Source of the DNA: Azolla pinnata
Lineage: Eukaryota; Streptophyta; Polypodiopsida; Salviniales; Salviniaceae
NCBI GenBank assembly: GCA_037176905.1
Contig: JBBBWG010026979.1
Location: forward strand, 56,231-120,230
Direction of reading: 5' to 3'
Length of the DNA stretch: 64,000 bases
A program made the translations under genes and the position numbers. Of the stretch, positions 11,901 to 24,630 are shown in pieces. Below the pieces are notes generated by a model that was not told the DNA's origin, searched no databases, and saw nothing but the letters and a program-made list of their open reading frames with translations. Positions within the stretch are counted from its first letter, which is position 1, and every line of letters begins with the position of its first letter.

Positions 11901-14009
11901 ACCAAGAGAAAACGTATCTGAATCAACTTGTATACAGATCAATAAAGCTAAGTCGAATGCTGGCTTTTTACCCTTTGTGGGGCTACAGAAAGGCCTCACA
12001 CCTGTTTCAATCCAGTGTACGGTTTTACACACGGACCAAAACTCAGGAACCATTACAGAAGAAGGCTGTACAGATGAATCAAGAGAGGTGGCCTGTACCA
12101 ACACTGGCTCGAATGCAAAATATGAAGCTAATGGTATGGATTATGAATCCACTTCATGTGCTGAAACGCATAAAGATGCTGTAGATCATATTAAGAATGG
12201 CAAAGTGGACAGTGTAAGTAACAAGGATCCTGCTAAGGCTCTTAAGTCAGATCCTCATAACAGTACAGATTATCTTTTTAGCTATTACACAGGAGCTCAA
12301 CATAAACCTCAGGGATCCTTGGATGGGTCACTAGCCAGTCCTATGTTATTTTGGCATTTCTTGCAAACCGCTGCTTTGAATAATCCTTTCCAGTATGCAA
12401 CGATAGGCAGCTGGACAGAATTGACTGGATCCGTGACTCAAAAGTGCGGAAATGACATCCACTTTTTACCATCCTATTCAGGTGGAGCATCATTTGCATC
12501 TTCGTGGAATTTTAGAGGATCTAATGGCCAAGGTCAGCAAGATTCTATTTCTTGCGAAAGAGTACCAAGGAGTACTCTTGGCGTATGCAGAATAGAGCCT
12601 ATGAAAAGCTCTGAGTGTACCACAGAAATGAAAGAACACAGACTTAAACCAATTAGTATTTCGGGCATTGCAGAAGAAAGCAATGTCATTAACCATAAAA
12701 GAAATAATGTACATTTGGGGAATGGCAACGGTAACACCATACCAGACATTGAAATTCATCAAGATACTGGATTGATAAAGCAAAGTGATGATGAATTTGA
12801 TGATATAGTGAAAGATGCTAGGAACCATGCCGAGCAGAGCTTTTCTACCTCAATTGATGAATTTGATGAAGGGAATGGCAAGAAAAAGTCAAATGTCGAT
12901 GGATCTTCCAGTGGTTCGAATAATCCATTGGAAGGATGTCAGGTTAGTGAAGTTGAAACACCAGACAATCTTCAAACTAACAAAAAATACAATGAAAAAA
13001 ACACTAATCCAGAAGAATCGCACTCTGGCACAAGAGGTTGCCCCAAGGTTAGGTTCAAGCACATAGAGAAAAGGAAAAGGTATCAGCAAAGGGATTTGAA
13101 AAATGGCAGCACAGAAGATCACAAGCGTCCGAAAGGTTATCCTCATGATGTTGATTCGTGGAAAGAGGTCTCAGAAGAGGTAAACTGTTATAACCACCCA
13201 TCTTCTTTAATATCCTTTACATGCATTTTGTCAGCATTTTCAGTCTTTGGATCATTGACATAGCAGAAGAAATGCTTAGTTTATGATCCTAGATTAATAG
13301 GAAGCACCAGTATCGAAACTTTGAGTTCTTTTACAAAAATACAACATTAGGGATATTTGTTATGAAACATAAACTCACATCAGTGTATTCTGGCTATCAT
13401 TTTATTCCCGAGCTGTTTTTAGCCTTGTGTGCTAGTCATATGGCTTAATATAAACCCAATATATTATTATAATGCATTACTTCTATATCCTGCTGAACTA
13501 TTCACATTCTGGAAAAACATAATGAAAGGGTATTTATATAGCCAGTACAGGGGAAACCATATCCACGATATAATCCATGTTGAACCAATGCATAGTGTTG
13601 AACCTGATTTGTTAGTCTCTATGACGCAAGCCGTATAAACATGGACTAATGAAATGGAATGATTCTCTGCTGATCCCCTGTCAACAAGTTATTGTAGATA
13701 ATGAATGCAATGTGTATAAAAGCAGTGTTATTAATTGAAAACTTGTGTGTGCAGGGCCGCAAAGCCTTCCGAGCTCTCTTTACTGGTAAAACATTACCAC
13801 AAACATTCCCAAAGAATGGTACGCTTGACGGTTACTTACATACTCAAAATCCAGATAAGGATTGTGATGGCATCATGGCACACGGACCAGTGCTGAAGGT
13901 TGTAAAAGAGGAGGAGAACACCAAGAATGTAGCTAAATTCAGTGTTAGTTCTAGGTCTGGATTTGTTCCTTACCAGAGGGCTAAGCCCGAGGTGACTTGC
14001 ACTGTGTAG
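8976..14009 (+). CDS. LHY: LHY/CCA1-type single-MYB circadian clock transcription factor
   Basis: Seven exons (8976-9011, 10116-10232, 10322-10433, 10633-10694, 11472-11651, 11746-13179, 13755-14009) give 731 residues. The MYB-related domain, about residues 52-110, begins [18 protein letters not shown] and contains [21 protein letters not shown] and the diagnostic SHAQKVF (usual form SHAQKYF/FF). It is followed by a [14 protein letters not shown] block typical of LHY/CCA1/RVE proteins. The large sixth exon (478 codons) is low-complexity. The last exon carries [18 protein letters not shown] and the C-terminal GFVPYQRAK box, which favour LHY/CCA1 over the shorter RVE proteins. The family represses evening-phased clock genes through the evening element in the nucleus. 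The start is the first ATG of the 12-codon exon 1. It converges with the SPOC-domain gene downstream. Confidence 0.9.
9545..10003. repeat. Diverged tandem duplication of about 276 bp in LHY intron 1
   Basis: Two related blocks, about 9545-9727 and 9830-10003, share ATGGCCA(A/T)TGGCAAG, GTCTATATGCAT, CTAAG(A/C)AGCTAT and ATGATCACACC in the same order. The offset is about 276 bases. Earlier sequence (about 9430-9530) has scattered similarity and may be a third, worn copy. Confidence 0.7.
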
Positions 14010-15477
14010 TGTAAGGTTAGGTCAATCAGTACCTTCTTGTTGGTCCCCTCCATGTATAATTAGCTTATGATCTCTTGTACAATCAGAGCCACGTACAAGA
14101 TGTACAATATAATAATAAATCATTTTTTGGTTTTTCTAGAACGTTGGCTTAAGATCATATTTCTGGTTTGCAAACTCAGATAGAACTCCTTACCTCTGTC
14201 TAGTATACATCTTTCTACAGAATATCACACAAACATATCAGCATACTCTGCACTCTTTGCTCATTCATCAAAGTCTTCAGAATGTTTATGTAGCAACATA
14301 TTCTCTCGCTCTTCATTGTGATCATCTGGAATATACTGTTGAATTCAGAGTATATTATTTTTCTCTACTTCAGTCTTGCTCTTTGAACGCGTCATCAAAT
14401 AAGATTGTTTTGTAGATAATGCATCAGACATTGCTGCTCTGATCCTGCAATCTTGGGTTTTGTGATTTAACATTTTCATGATGATAAAGTTGAGATACAA
14501 AGCAGAATGATTTAGTAGGAACCCAAAGATGGACATAGAAGACCATCATAGAGTGTTTATGGGACTTCTTCATTGTTTCCCATTGTGAGTAATAGTACAT
14601 CTAATACAACTGCCACAAGTAACAATGAGAATTATGTAGGATGTCATCACACTCATAGCTTTAACAGAAGTACTGCAAATACCAGACAGATCCTTCACAA
14701 CATTTCATAGTAACATGTATTGCAGTTCAGAAGAGAAGTCTTATTTATACTGTGCAGTAAGTAAAGCGTGATAGAATCATACATATAATATCAATGTAAA
14801 GCATGATAGAATCTGGAGTATTGATTCTGTATAGCAAAACAAATTGTTTTGAAACAAGCTGATATTCTCAGCTTCATTAACCTGGAAGAAGTTCATATGT
14901 TCAAATTACAAATCAAGCTTACAGAAAAGTAACTAGGAGACCTACCTTTTGCAGGCAAGCTTTGCGAATCCAAACAAGAAATGTACTCAATATTTGTCAC
15001 ATTTTAGGGAGATTGTGATGAGCCTACAGTGTGTTTTATTTACATTAGATAACAGTTGTTTTGGCCACATCAAATTAGTAGTTCCTTTCGCAGAGTAACA
15101 ACCGAATGCAAAGGTTATATGTATCAAATTTTCTGCACTTTGCTATGCATTTACGAATACGCATATACATGGACAGACCTTTTGACGGTGTGAGTTTCGA
15201 AGCTAGAAATTGTGCTTCCTGATTTTTGCTACTGCCCACACTACCATCATGTCATTCTTCAACATTGTCCTGAAATGTGAACTAATTTCAAGTACTCCGG
15301 CAGACTCCAATGCATGTCTTCTCAGCTTCAGTGAGCCTTTCTCAAACACCTTCAACTTCACAATTATATGAATTTTCATCTCAAAACACAACAAATTTTG
15401 GCAACAAGATTTCCAGCTGAATGAATGAAGGCATCCATCCCAACATAATGCTTGCTTTTTGACTATATCATTTTGTG
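14010..15477. other. Convergent 3' region between LHY and the SPOC gene
   Basis: This 1.5 kb lies between two 3' ends. An AATAATAAAT-type polyadenylation signal for LHY is at about 14110-14120. Nothing else is supported. Confidence 0.5.
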
Positions 15478-18400
15478 TTAGTTGCTGCTTCTCCGTGGTT
15501 CATTAGACCGATTTTGGTAGGCCAAAGACTGCTCAGCCATTGATATTGGAAGCATATGCATGTAACGAGGTGAAGGAGGTGGTTGTAGAATGCCCCGTCC
15601 TCCTTCCAGTGATGCTGGTAGTAGAGGGGATGGCAGCAATGAAGATGATGGCACAGTCCTTTGCCAACCTCTACCCATTGGTGCAAGAATCAAACCTGCT
15701 CTTGCTGCAGACTTAACACCAGTTTGAACAGCTTGATTAGGAGAGACTTCCTGAGTTTTGGATTGTGAACGTGTGGGCGGACACCATTCAGGCATATCGT
15801 CGTCATCCCAAAGACTGCTTGATTGGCTCACCCCTCTGTTTCCAGTGGTCCTTTGATCCTTTAGTCTACTTGCATCAGACCTAGAAAAATCCACCAAGGA
15901 TTGAGGCAAGCTGGGTTGCGTCTTCTCCAGGGTTATTGGCCTATCAGCTTCTTTATTTTCTGTTAGCATCAAATTTGGGTTAGGTACCTGCGATAAAATT
16001 GGCATTTTCACAGGGATAATAGGCCTGTCTGTAGAGACATGTGGCCCTGGAGGAAAACCTTGAAATGATGAGCTTGGAGTATGAGGCAATACAATAGGTT
16101 GACTAGCTTGTGAAGCTAATGGCAGAGCTCTTATTTGCTCCATATACCCGGATGCATGAGAAACAACTGGCCTTGGAACATGTGATGTGTGCGGTTTTAG
16201 ATGATTATAACTTTTCAGTGTTTCAGGTTGAAAATTTGACATCTGCAGTAAGGAATTGATTTTTGAAGTTGTAGGAAAAGCTTGTTGCATGTTGAGGGGT
16301 GAGATAAACGGAAGACTGGAAGAAGGTTTTGCATTTTTGTTTTGAAATGCTTGCTGAGCAGAAAAGTCATACTCAGGAAGGTCATCAACATCATGAACTT
16401 CAAACCTATGCCTGGTGGGTTTTGGTCCGAATCCAGGAGGTAAATCATCACTGCCGCCACCAACACCATCTGTATGCAACCATTCAGGCCTTCTCTTACC
16501 AGGCCAAGCATCTTGAAAGGATCGAGAACCCAACTCGACAGGTTTGTGTGCATTTGTTTCTGGTACATTTGATGTGGCCATGTTCTGCATGCCAAGCATC
16601 CCAACTTCAGCATTATTATTTGATGTACCTTCCAGATTTATCGAAGAAACTGGAGCACTATGGGCTTCACCGTCTTCAAAGCTTGGCAAAGGAAGCAAAT
16701 GGACTTTTGAAGTAGGAATAACATTTCCAGCCCATTGTATTTCGTTTGGCCGAGTGGGAGAATCCAATTGTCCTGACAGTACATGTCTGTTTGCATTGAA
16801 ATAGTGACTGGATGATTTATGAGTAGCCGTGGATGATGCAAGGCTTCGTCGGCATACTACAAATCCAACTAGTGTTTGTTCATCCTCTAGTACCTGATCA
16901 ATGTTCAGGTATCCGTGGTCAATGAGTAACTTCAATGAGTTTCCACCACCCGGAAACAGGTAAAGTTCATATCCTGGAAGTGGCTCAGCATAACCTACTC
17001 GCCGTCCTCTCTGGTATTGGCCTGCAGCCTGTAACAATTCATTGCTCTAATTAGTACAGATTGTGATTCAAAAGTATAAGAGATTGTCATAATGGCATCA
17101 CATAGCAAATCAAATCTTACCATTCTGCATGCAAAAACTGTCATTCACCAAACATTTCTATGGATTAAAGGAATGAGATACCACATGGCATACACTCCGT
17201 CTCATCTTTATGTTTAGAGGTTAAGAAGAGCTTAAAATATTAACATAACCAGAAACATAACAGAATTGTCAAGAGCCCTATTTCTCACCTCCTTTAAAGC
17301 ATTTACAGAAGCAGAATGATGAGATTGATCCCCATTCACATGGCATGAAATAATCTGAAAGAAAATTTTGTCCAATTTATATCCTTTGAAACAGGTTATT
17401 GCATTCATATTTGAAAGAAGTATTTGCGCTGACTTCCTAAAGCATCATCTATGCTACGAGTGACTGGGACAGATTAACAGAGAATGGGTAACATTCTCAA
17501 ATGAACACATGCATTGGTTTAAATTCTCTTAATTACCATAACAGCTCTTGTTCGAGAGTGCCGGATCTCCTGCAAAAATTTCTCAAGAGCATCTAGTCTT
17601 ACTCTCCCTTTAATCTCAATCTGCTTTGGCCATTTTTTCAAATCCATTGCATCCCCACTGTAAAAACCCGAACAAATAAAATAAGCTGGCATCGTAAGTA
17701 GGTCTATCCACCCTAAATCATATTAAATCAAAGTAACCACAGCAAACTAACCAAATTAAATTTTAAAATCTAAAAGAACCACTCAGAATCAGAGCTTCAT
17801 GTCCGTGGGTGCTACAAGCATTTTCTGTCTATGTCCTTATGTCAGTGTTTTGTGACAATTTCGACTTCTTTAGTACCTTTTTTTAAGCAGTATTCCAAGC
17901 ACTACAAAAAGCTGGAGGTAAATATGCTGCAGACTAAATGCCTTCCAGGAAAACACTCACTATGAGATATCTATAGCCTTGCATTGAAACCGGAACTTGT
18001 ATGCTGTTTCTATGGAATTTGGTGCAATTTCCTTGCTCACAACTGCCTTGCTCACAACTGTTTAAATCATATGTGTTACGATTATGCTCCTCCAATATCA
18101 GATGTTAAATTTGTCCTTACAGCAGCAATGTCTATAATAATAAGCAGTTTTGCACACGGTATTGGCAAGTGAATCTAACAGTAGGATAGCTGCTGAAACC
18201 TGTAGCCTGGCCACTTGAACAATAATAATGATAGCCTTTCTTAACTCTGGTGCACTTACGTATTTCATGTTACTCAATTCTAGAGGTTTTATTAATCCAA
18301 AACACTGAACCTTATATCAATAATCAACAGCTTTCTTTTGCCTAGGCAATTTGAACACAATTTAGATCACAACGTTCTTAGAACCTTCAATCAAGAAGGA

Positions 18401-21400
18401 ATTTCTCACAAGTGCTACTAGCTTACAGGAGTAGGTGGCCTAGGCTATACCCTTCAAATACAGACAACGGGCATTCAAACATGTTCCACAAGCAACCTGG
18501 TTGCGCAACAGAAGCCAGATTGTGATTGATTTGACACACTGGATTGTTTATAAAAGGGGACAATCTCATTAAAATGCCATTAGAGGGTTTCTTTGAGCAA
18601 GAAATGCTAGAAAATAACCTTTTGTAAATTGCACGGACTGGAGAAATCTGGCAGCCCGATAGTTGAAAACCTCCTTCCCAAAGCTTCTCACTGGATTTAT
18701 GCTCCTTCTTTTTCTCCTTCTGAGACTTCATACCACCACTTTCATGATGGAACTTGTGATTTGAACTCACACGAGCTTTATGAGATACTCTGTCTTTTTG
18801 CACATTAGAATAATTCTGTGGATGGATGTCTAAATCAGCCTTAACCTCATTACGCCCAAGTTTTAATTCCAATTCAGCTGGATCTATCAGACTTTCTCGC
18901 CCTTGCTCTTTCTTGGTTTCTAGACATTCATCAAGGGATGCGATTGCCTGAAGGTTAACTTCAGCTTCCCTTTGAAGACCAGTTTGTATCTCAGATACCC
19001 CTGACAATGTACCAATGATCTTTTCCACAAGCTGCTCTTTAGCAGAGGACATGCCACCTGTAAGATTTGACTCCTCAACAGAAGAGAACTCCTCTCTTCC
19101 AACAGCTGAATGAATCAAATTGCCAATTCCCACCTGAGGAGGAGGAAAAAAATCACGTCCACCAACATCCTGACTATTTTGAGTTGCTTGTGCTGCATGA
19201 GTTGAGTTAGCTGGTTGAGCTTCCCGAGCTTTTTGACTTGCATGAGTTACTGGAGCTGCTTGACCTACAAGATTTGCTTGAGCTACAAAACCTGCTTGAG
19301 CTTCTAGAGCAGCTTCAGTTGCTCGAGTTAGTTGAGCTGCTTCAGTTGCTAGAGTTACTTGAGCTGCTTCAGCTATTTGAGCTTCTTGAGCTGCTTCAGT
19401 CATTTGAGGTTCTTGAGCTGATTCAAATGCTTGCACTTGTTCATTTTCATGACTTCGCTGAGCTTCTTCAGCTCCTTGACTGTGAGCACCTTCTTGTGCT
19501 ACTTGAGTGTCTTGAGCTGCTTCAGCTGTTTGAGCTTCATGGGTTTCTGCAGTTGCTTCAGAAGCTTGAGCTTCTTCAGGTTCTTGACTTTGCTGAGCTC
19601 CTTGAGCTGCTTCAGTTTCTTGAACTGCTTCAGCTGTTTGAGCTTCTTCAGCTTCTTGCATTTCCTGAGTTTCTTGATCTGCTTGAGCTTCTTCAGGCTC
19701 TTGATTCTGCTGAGCTGCTTGAGCTTCTTCAGCTTCTTGACATTGCTGAGCTTCTTGCACTGCTTGAGCTTCTTCAGCTTCTTGATCATGCTGAGCTTCT
19801 TCAGCTTCTTGCATTTGCTGACTCTCTTGATCTGCTTGAGCTTCTTCAGCTTCTTGCATTTGCTGACTCTCTTGATCTGCTTGAGCTTCTTCAGCCCCTT
19901 GACTCTGCTGCACTGCTTGAGCTGCTTGAGCTTCTTCAGCTTCTTGACATTGCTGAGCTTCTTGCACTGCTTGAGCTTCTTCAGCTTCTTGATTATGCTG
20001 AGGTTCTTCAGCTTCTTGCATTTTCTGACTCTCCTGATCTGCTTGGGTTTCTTCAGCCCCTTGACTCTGCTGAGCTGCTTGAGCTGCTTGAGCTGCATGA
20101 GCTTCTTCAGCTTCTTGACATTGCTGAGCTTCTTGCACTGCTTGAGCTTCTTCAACTTCTTGATCATGCTGAGCTTCTTGATCTGCTTGAGCCTCTTCGG
20201 CCTCCCGACTTTGCTGAGCTACTTGAGCTGTTTGAGCTTCTTCAGCTTCTAGACATTGCTGAGCTTCTTTTGCTGCTTGAGCTTCATCAGCCTCTTGATT
20301 TCGTTCAGCTTCTCGATCCTGCTGAGCTTCTTGAGCTTGGTCAGCTTCTTGTTTAGTTGGTAATCTAACTCTATGTTTTGAACTTCCAGCAACTATTTCA
20401 TTAATCCATAAATCATCCTTTTCAATGGTTAATTCAGATTCACCCTTATGAGTTTTCTCAAACAGCTTGGCTTGAGCTACATCGGAATCAGTGAGAACCA
20501 CCATATGAGCGAATTCCTCAGCCTTAGCAATTTTCCACATTGATAACTCCTTAGAGGTAAGAAGTTCTGGATTCATACTGCATGGATTCTGACAGGAGAT
20601 CCTGCCTGATAAGACACGTGCCCGCAGATCAGGGTCGCAATGATCTTTCAGATTGAATAGAACTGACTGGGCCTTCTCCTTATATTTATTATTTACTCCC
20701 CCAATGTATCTATGCAATTCAGACTCAATGTTAACAGCAACTCTTTCAGCAAGATCCTGTGGTTGGTCTTTCTCATCTTCTCTTTCTACATTCCCTGCCT
20801 CCAACTTTGATCTCTTAAAAGGTCTTTCATCCATTTCTAAGGATTCTGGATTCTCATCAATTGAGAAACTGTACTCCTCTTCACTATGTCTGCACTCTGC
20901 TTTTCTTACAATAAGATTTGGTGCTAATTCCAGTGACTCCTTGACCTCTTCTTGCATTTGCAAAGGCATGAGTAGAATATCTGCTCTTTTCATTTCGTTC
21001 TTACTTTCTGTTAGAGCTTGAGGATTTATTTGGTTCTTGATTTCTGTTAAATCTTCCATGTTCACTTGATTCTCTCCTTTTCTTGTATGTTTGTCATTTA
21101 TTTCCTTCTCTTTTGCCATTATCGCATCACCATTCATTAGGATGGCTTCATTCCTTAAAACATCACTATCGGCTTGGCTCTCTCTTTTCATAAAGGTTTC
21201 GACAGACATTTGGTTATGTTCTTTCACAATACCTTCACTGTCCATTTGGTTTTCTCTTTTCACATCTACTCCATCCTGATCCATGTCAGAACAATCAACC
21301 ATCGTAAGTGCTGAAGCCAAAGAATCTCGAAACTTGAACCTTGCAGATTCATCAGTTTCCACACTGCCCTTGGGCGAAGCTGATGATTCACAAACCGTTT

Positions 21401-22423
21401 CTATCTTCATGTTCTGTGATGATGATCGCTTACGAATTTTCATATTTGGAAATAGATCCTTCAAGGGTATGTTATCCATGGCAGCAGAGTAGGGATCAGA
21501 GGGATCAAATATTTTTGATGACTCTTCTTCTTCCTGAGGAGAAGATGGAGATGGCAAAGGCTGCAAAATATGTCTGAGGCTACGTCTTCGAACAGGTGGG
21601 GTTGATGATAGTGAATGTGTGCTTCTTGTGCTTCTCATCCTTCTTGTGATTCTTCGGTTGCTTTCCAGTCGAACAGGAAACTAATACACAGAAGTAGCAT
21701 TTATCTATGTCAGTTGTTACATACAAGAAAGAGCCACACACCAACCATCTGTATTTTGTTTGCTTTATGATCAATGTTGAAGCTTAAGTTTAGGCTGGCA
21801 TACATCATTAGTTACATAGAAGAACAGGGTACACAAAAAAACATCAATTTGCTTCATTCCCTATGCATATTCACATTTTCAGCATAATAAAGATCAATAC
21901 AAAAAACGGAAACTTGCTTGATTACAACTACACAAACAGCTTACTAACACAGCTTCATCTACAGAATGAATGACCAAATTAAATTCTTCTATATGAGCAC
22001 TGACTAGCTGAAGCCTACATTGTCATGCGAAATAGAAGAAAAAAGAAGACATACAAGAGCGTCAATTTCATTTACAAAGTATCAGGCCAAAAAAATGTTA
22101 GCTTACATCATTTTCCAAGAATCGGCACACAGAAACTTACATCATTTTCCAAGAATTGGCACACAGAAACTTACATCATTTTCCAAGAATTGCCACACAG
22201 AAAGTTGCATGCAATGTTTTGGCTAGAAATGGAAAATGAATGTTTATCTAAATAATGTCCACGCAGATGAGCAAAAGCATGCCACGAACCTTTACATGCT
22301 TGCTTGCAAACAATACATCACTGCTACATACGAGAAAAGCAACATGCAGCGGGCAACAAAATTCGCGCCGTTACTACGTAGAAGAAGGATCAATCAACAT
22401 GAAGCAACCATACATACCTCCAT
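15478..22423 (-). CDS. TFIIS-central and SPOC domain transcription regulator (BYE1/PHF3/DIDO-like)
   Basis: Exons in reading order are 22423-22418 (start, tentative), 21680-18619, 17657-17537, 17354-17289 and 17028-15478. A basic N-terminus is followed by an acidic region. A TFIIS central domain (about 20770-20505; RVAVNIESELHRYIGG, LKDHCDPDLRARVLSG, LTSKELSMWKIAKAEE) comes next. A 390-residue Gln/Ala/Glu repeat separates it from a SPOC domain split over three introns (LWEGGFQLSGCQISPV, KKWPKQIEIKGRVRLDALEK, YAEPLPGYELYLFPGG). The Pro/Ser-rich tail includes DDLPPGFGP and DDDDMPEWCPP. In yeast Bye1 and human PHF3 this pair of domains binds RNA polymerase II, the SPOC part reading the phosphorylated CTD. 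I see no PHD finger; one could be encoded by an exon I missed. The short first exon is the least certain part. Confidence 0.85.
19165..20355 (-). repeat. Coding minisatellite: Glu/Ala/Gln-rich repeat
   Basis: About 30 imperfect units of 24-39 bases encode variants of QEAEEAQAxQEAQQ between the TFIIS-M and SPOC domains. The central units (19700-20200) are the most alike and show higher-order copies of about 75-170 bases, while units toward the SPOC side are worn to EAAQ/TEAA forms. The composition predicts a long, charged single helix or coiled coil. Because unit lengths are multiples of three and lack stops in other frames, long spurious open frames arise on both strands. Confidence 0.9.
22102..22204. 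repeat. 34-bp tandem repeat, three copies
   Basis: Three nearly identical 34-base units start at 22102, 22136 and 22170, each containing CTTACATCATTTTCCAAGAA and CACACAGAAA. They differ at one or two positions. They lie in the 5' intron region of the SPOC-domain gene. Confidence 0.9.
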
Positions 22424-24373
22424 TTCTATAGAGCTTTTCCTCTCCCAAAATAAGGTGTAGGCACAAAGCAACCTGCAAAACAAAGCAAACAAGAAACGGA
22501 GCGCGCCCAACAATCAAACCACGGGAGCAAAAGCAGTACCATAGATCTAGAGCTGTGAGCGTGGACGCTTGGTCGGGCTTCCTCAAGCGCAGAGAATCAA
22601 GATAGGACTAAATACGCGGTCTTTTTCCCTCAGGAGGCTTCAGACCGGTGCGGGGAAGACAGGGGGGAAGGATGGGAAGCATGTACGTACCGATGTCGGA
22701 GGAAGATTGCATCCGAGAAGTCGTTATCATCAAGAAATTTCGTGCAGGAATCGCAGAGAAAGAGGCACAGAGAGCGAGCGCGAGAGAGGCCCTAACCTGA
22801 CATCGGGGTTACCTTAACCCTGCACCAGGGTTAACTTAACCACACCCTCGAGTTAAGAAAAAGAAAAAGGAACTTAGAAAGTCTCTCACTGTTTGTGTGT
22901 GTATAATTAATTGTTCTGAAAGGATACAAATTCTAGTTAGCCCAATTCTTCTTTGATGCCGATCCATCGATCGATCGATTCGATTCGATCGATTCGACGG
23001 TGTTTCGACTCGATCGTTGCCATCAACAGATCGATTCTACTGCTCGGTGCTGCGGTGGCGGAGTCGATAATGGATGATGTGAGCTCAAGAAATCTGGTAT
23101 AGAGCAGATGTCGATGATGCTTAGGAAACCTCGAATATGGGATGATGCTCAGGAAAGCTCGTATAGAGAGCAGATACGGATGATGCCCAAGAAAGCATGT
23201 GGAGCAGATATGGACGACTATGATCGAGAACGATACGCCGGATTCTGATTTCCTCCTGTTTCTGTAACACAGTGTGCCATCACCGTTAACGTTTCCCTGG
23301 CCCATTGAATACACTGAGTCTATTGTATTCTCGACAACAACTTTCAGTGAAGTCCAATTGCAAATAGGAAAAGTTTAGGTACGTTGAAATCCTTGCAATG
23401 GCGCACGCTCTTAATTCTTCCTAATAGCTTACTACTCTCGGAAGTTTGACGTTAATAACAGGCTCCATGCTTTCAGACACCTTAAGTGTGTTGAACTAAC
23501 TCAGGCAGGCTGAAGATTTAGCTAAGCATTGGGTCACTGTTATTGTGAAGATCAAGAGTGGTTTTAGGGTCATTTCGGTCTTGTAATGGCATCTATCGGC
23601 AAGGGCGAAAGAACCATAGTTCACCCTCTATCTAATATGATCTGCCCAAGAGGAGCTTCTTGAGTGGACTAGTTGACAGTCTAATTTAGGGATGATCCAC
23701 TCCGAATCAGTTAGTCAGTTAGTCAGCGATTTTGGTGATAATGCCACCATGAATTCGGAAAATGGGACATGCATGATGATCGATCCATTGTATGCTCCTG
23801 CATTGATGCGAATCGGACATCGATCTAGCGTCAAGCCTGCAATAAACATGGCAGGCGCTCGGCTGATCTCGGCATTGATGATTCCAGATAATAAAAGCAT
23901 GCAACAGGTTGGTCCTCGAAATCGTTACGGAGTTGTCGCCCCCACACTCTTCTTGTTGTTCCCATTGGCTGCTCACAATCTTTGTGCCGAAATCTCTCTT
24001 TTATAATCATCCTCGCCTTTCGATTAGAGATGCATACAATCCTGATGCAACTTCCATGTAATTGTGGGCAAGGTTTCACCCTAAACTCTAAACCTATTGT
24101 AACCCTCGAATAATTCCATGCTAAGGAAAAGCTTATTCTTATTCTAGATCATTATAACATGATTTCAGATAATTGCCTTCTTCTTGCAGTAAAAGTTCCA
24201 CCATATCGACTCTTTTTTAACCATCATTCTAGTTCCATCACTAAGTGCCCATGTAACCAAATCTTACCAACGGTCCAATTACAACAATACGATTTAAGTC
24301 TAAAAAAGTTGTAGAATGCATGAAATCAAATTTAGCCAATGAGGTGAAACCATTAGAGGAAGACATGGATATC
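22424..24373. other. Divergent intergenic region between SPOC gene and WEB gene
   Basis: This contains the 5' leader and promoter of the SPOC gene (to about 22800) and then unassigned DNA. The stretch 22970-23010 is rich in ATCGAT/ATTCGA. From about 23085 to 23225 four worn units of 26-37 bases repeat a pattern like CTCAGGAAAGCTCG followed by AGAGCAGATACGGATGATG. No coding region is supported. Confidence 0.5.
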
Positions 24374-24630
24374 TACTGTTTGTTTTACCCATTCTGATCT
24401 CTTATTGATCATTCATTCCTAGATAAATTTAGAGTAGATAGCTGGCAAAATGAGCATTTGTTTTACACATTCTGATCTCATTGATGATTCAATTCATAGA
24501 TCATTAAAGAGTAGATAGATGGCAAAATGATCATGCCTACTGTTTGTTCTACCCATTCTGATCTTCATCAATCTTTCATTCATAGATAAAATTTAGCGTA
24601 GATAGATGCGATGGCTGGCAAGATGATCCA
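24374..24630. repeat. Tandem repeat of about 80 bp, three copies, running into the WEB gene start
   Basis: Three units begin at about 24374, 24453 and 24538. They share TTTAC(A/C)CATTCTGATCT, a TTCAT-TAGAT segment, and GTAGATAG(A/C)TGGCAAAATGA. The third unit ends with the version GATGGCTGGCAAGATGATCC, which contains the start codon used for the WEB-type gene. Confidence 0.75.

Noticed and set aside
19238-20356. Plus-strand open frames of 372 and 273 codons and an extra minus-strand frame of 222 codons
   Set aside because: All lie in the coding minisatellite of the SPOC gene. The repeat unit has no stops in several frames, which gives Leu-, Phe/Ser- or Lys-rich nonsense.
22102-22204. CRISPR-like direct repeats
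   Set aside because: The 34-base units are immediately adjacent without spacers and lie in plant nuclear DNA, so this is an ordinary tandem repeat.
22912-23339. Possible solo LTR, because the stretch begins TGTT and ends AACA
   Set aside because: No target-site duplication, second copy or internal retroelement sequence was found. Matching four-base ends alone are not evidence.
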